DNA from: an uncultured Collinsella sp.
Lineage (GTDB): Bacteria > Actinomycetota > Coriobacteriia > Coriobacteriales > Coriobacteriaceae
DNA: 13,137 nucleotides
Assembly: GCA_902493145.1 (NCBI GenBank)
Contig: CABUOA010000043.1
Coordinates: 1 to 13,137 of the forward strand
Direction of reading: 5' to 3'
In this document: positions 12,206 to 13,137 of the stretch, piece after piece
Layout of the letters: the number at the start of each line of letters is the position of its first letter
Numbering within the stretch: the first letter of the stretch is position 1
The notes under the pieces: generated by a model
What the model saw: the letters and a program-made list of their open reading frames with translations, nothing else
Told to the model about the DNA's origin: nothing
Database searches by the model: none
Translations under genes and position numbers: made by a program

Positions 12206-13137
12206 ATGGCATCTCAAGTTGAGCTCACCCCATGCGGGGCCATGTTTGACATCTTTAAGCGCGCGGCGCATCTGAGCCATATCGAGCTGTGCGGCTTGGT
12301 GCTTTCGTCCCGTCCGCTCGCCGACGGCCGCAGCCCGCAGAGCCGGGCCGCCGATCGCTCTTGGGTTTCCCGCTTTATCGTTCGCGCGCCGGTCGGCACG
12401 CTTCAGCAGCGCTACTTTGCCGAATACGGTACCTCGGCTGCGCGTATTATGTCGCAACTGGCCCTGCGCCAGCGAAATCCCATGGACTCCACGGCTGTGA
12501 TCAATATGGTGTGCGGTCCTGCAGGTGAACTGATGGTACGCGCGCTCGAAGAGTGCCACCAGGACACGAATCTCTATCGCAACGCGCTCGATCGCCTGTC
12601 CCAGGCGGCGGAACTCATGCCCGCCGAGCGCGCCGAGGCCGTGCTGGTGCTGTTTGTCGCCGTCGGTTGTTCGGCGGATGTGCGGTCCTCGGTGAACTAT
12701 GCCATCGACTACGCGCACGCGACCTGTGGCGGAGGCACCTCCACGCCGCGTTCGCTTGGCATGTCGATGACCGCAGGCGAGCGCGAACCCGCCCCGGCGC
12801 ACCCATTGGGCTTGCTGCGCGTGCAAAACAGTTTTGTCGTGAGCGCCCCGCGCTGGATTCAGCCGAGTGAGCAGGGTGTTGAGATTGGCGCGCTGGCCAC
12901 TGGTGAGGGCGATATTACCGACGTCGGCGACGATGTCTCGGCCCGCCATGCCCATATCTGGTGCGATGCTCAAAATATCTGGCACGTCGAGGACTTGTCG
13001 TCTACCAACGGAACCGTGGTGGTAAACGGGGCCACGCGCGTCTGCATTCAGGTCGAGCCCGGCCGTTCCGCCCAACTCAATCCCGGCGACGAGCTCAAGC
13101 TCGGCGAATCCACTACCTACGCCATCCTCTTCGGTGC
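12206..13137 (+). CDS. FHA domain protein with unrecognised N-terminal domain (partial)
   Basis: The frame is open from the ATG at 12206 to the right edge (310 codons), so the C-terminus is missing. AAGGAGG lies 8 bases before the ATG, and the gene begins 3 bp after the kinase stop. Residues 1 to about 190 form a mostly helical, soluble domain with six cysteines that I do not recognise. An FHA domain occupies about 222-310, with Ser245-Ala-Arg-His248 and the LSSTNG turn (Asn268). The usual Gly-Arg at the start of the phosphopeptide site is Gly-Ala (IGAL, 227-230), so phosphothreonine binding may be altered. The frame reaches what looks like the last FHA strand (TTYAILFG), so the protein may end soon after the window or carry a further domain. 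It is the likely reader or substrate of the adjacent kinase. Confidence 0.87.
   Translation, partial: MASQVELTPCGAMFDIFKRAAHLSHIELCGLVLSSRPLADGRSPQSRAADRSWVSRFIVRAPVGTLQQRYFAEYGTSAARIMSQLALRQRNPMDSTAVINMVCGPAGELMVRALEECHQDTNLYRNALDRLSQAAELMPAERAEAVLVLFVAVGCSADVRSSVNYAIDYAHATCGGGTSTPRSLGMSMTAGEREPAPAHPLGLLRVQNSFVVSAPRWIQPSEQGVEIGALATGEGDITDVGDDVSARHAHIWCDAQNIWHVEDLSSTNGTVVVNGATRVCIQVEPGRSAQLNPGDELKLGESTTYAILFG

Noticed and set aside
11474..13075. 533-codon open frame on the minus strand across the right kinase and FHA genes
   Set aside because: It mirrors GC-rich codons of two clear plus-strand genes, crosses their boundary, has a low-complexity Arg/His-rich product and no ribosome binding site or family motif.

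Overview
The window looks like chromosomal DNA from a high-GC actinobacterium, most likely a Coriobacteriia gut bacterium of the Collinsella type. That assignment is inferred from the GC-rich codons, a DUF3662-type FhaA protein next to a Ser/Thr kinase, Ala/Pro-rich linkers in DnaX and the gene order. No rRNA, tRNA, CRISPR array or insertion sequence was recognised.

Left arm (1-4534, all minus strand, read right to left): a YcxB-like two-helix membrane protein; a Hanks-type Ser/Thr kinase with a large polytopic membrane domain; FhaA (DUF3662 plus FHA); a short membrane-anchored FHA protein (FhaB-like); and the start of an Ala/Pro/acidic-rich protein that leaves the window. The last four genes overlap or are separated by 6 bp, so they form one operon. 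It resembles the fhaA-fhaB-pstP signalling cluster of other actinobacteria, which suggests that the truncated gene may be the PP2C phosphatase. Only its disordered N-terminus is visible.

Centre (4650-9210): the replication and repair set dnaX, ybaB and recR on the plus strand. The usual dnaX-ybaB link is interrupted by about 1.15 kb. That stretch holds a small acidic protein (+), a convergent single-helix membrane protein (-) and an AT-richer non-coding stretch with promoter-like and hairpin elements.

Right arm (9211-13137, plus strand): after a probable recR terminator comes a regulatory region with two GTTGYGCAAC dyads, an extended -10 promoter and a terminator-like hairpin just before the ribosome binding site. 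It leads a tight operon of a secreted or membrane-anchored Ser/Gly-linker protein, a second Hanks-type kinase with about four membrane helices, and a protein with an unrecognised N-terminal domain and a C-terminal FHA domain (cut by the window end). This second kinase-FHA module is the best candidate here for an undescribed signalling system. Both kinases lack PASTA domains, and each departs from the canonical catalytic loop at a different residue.
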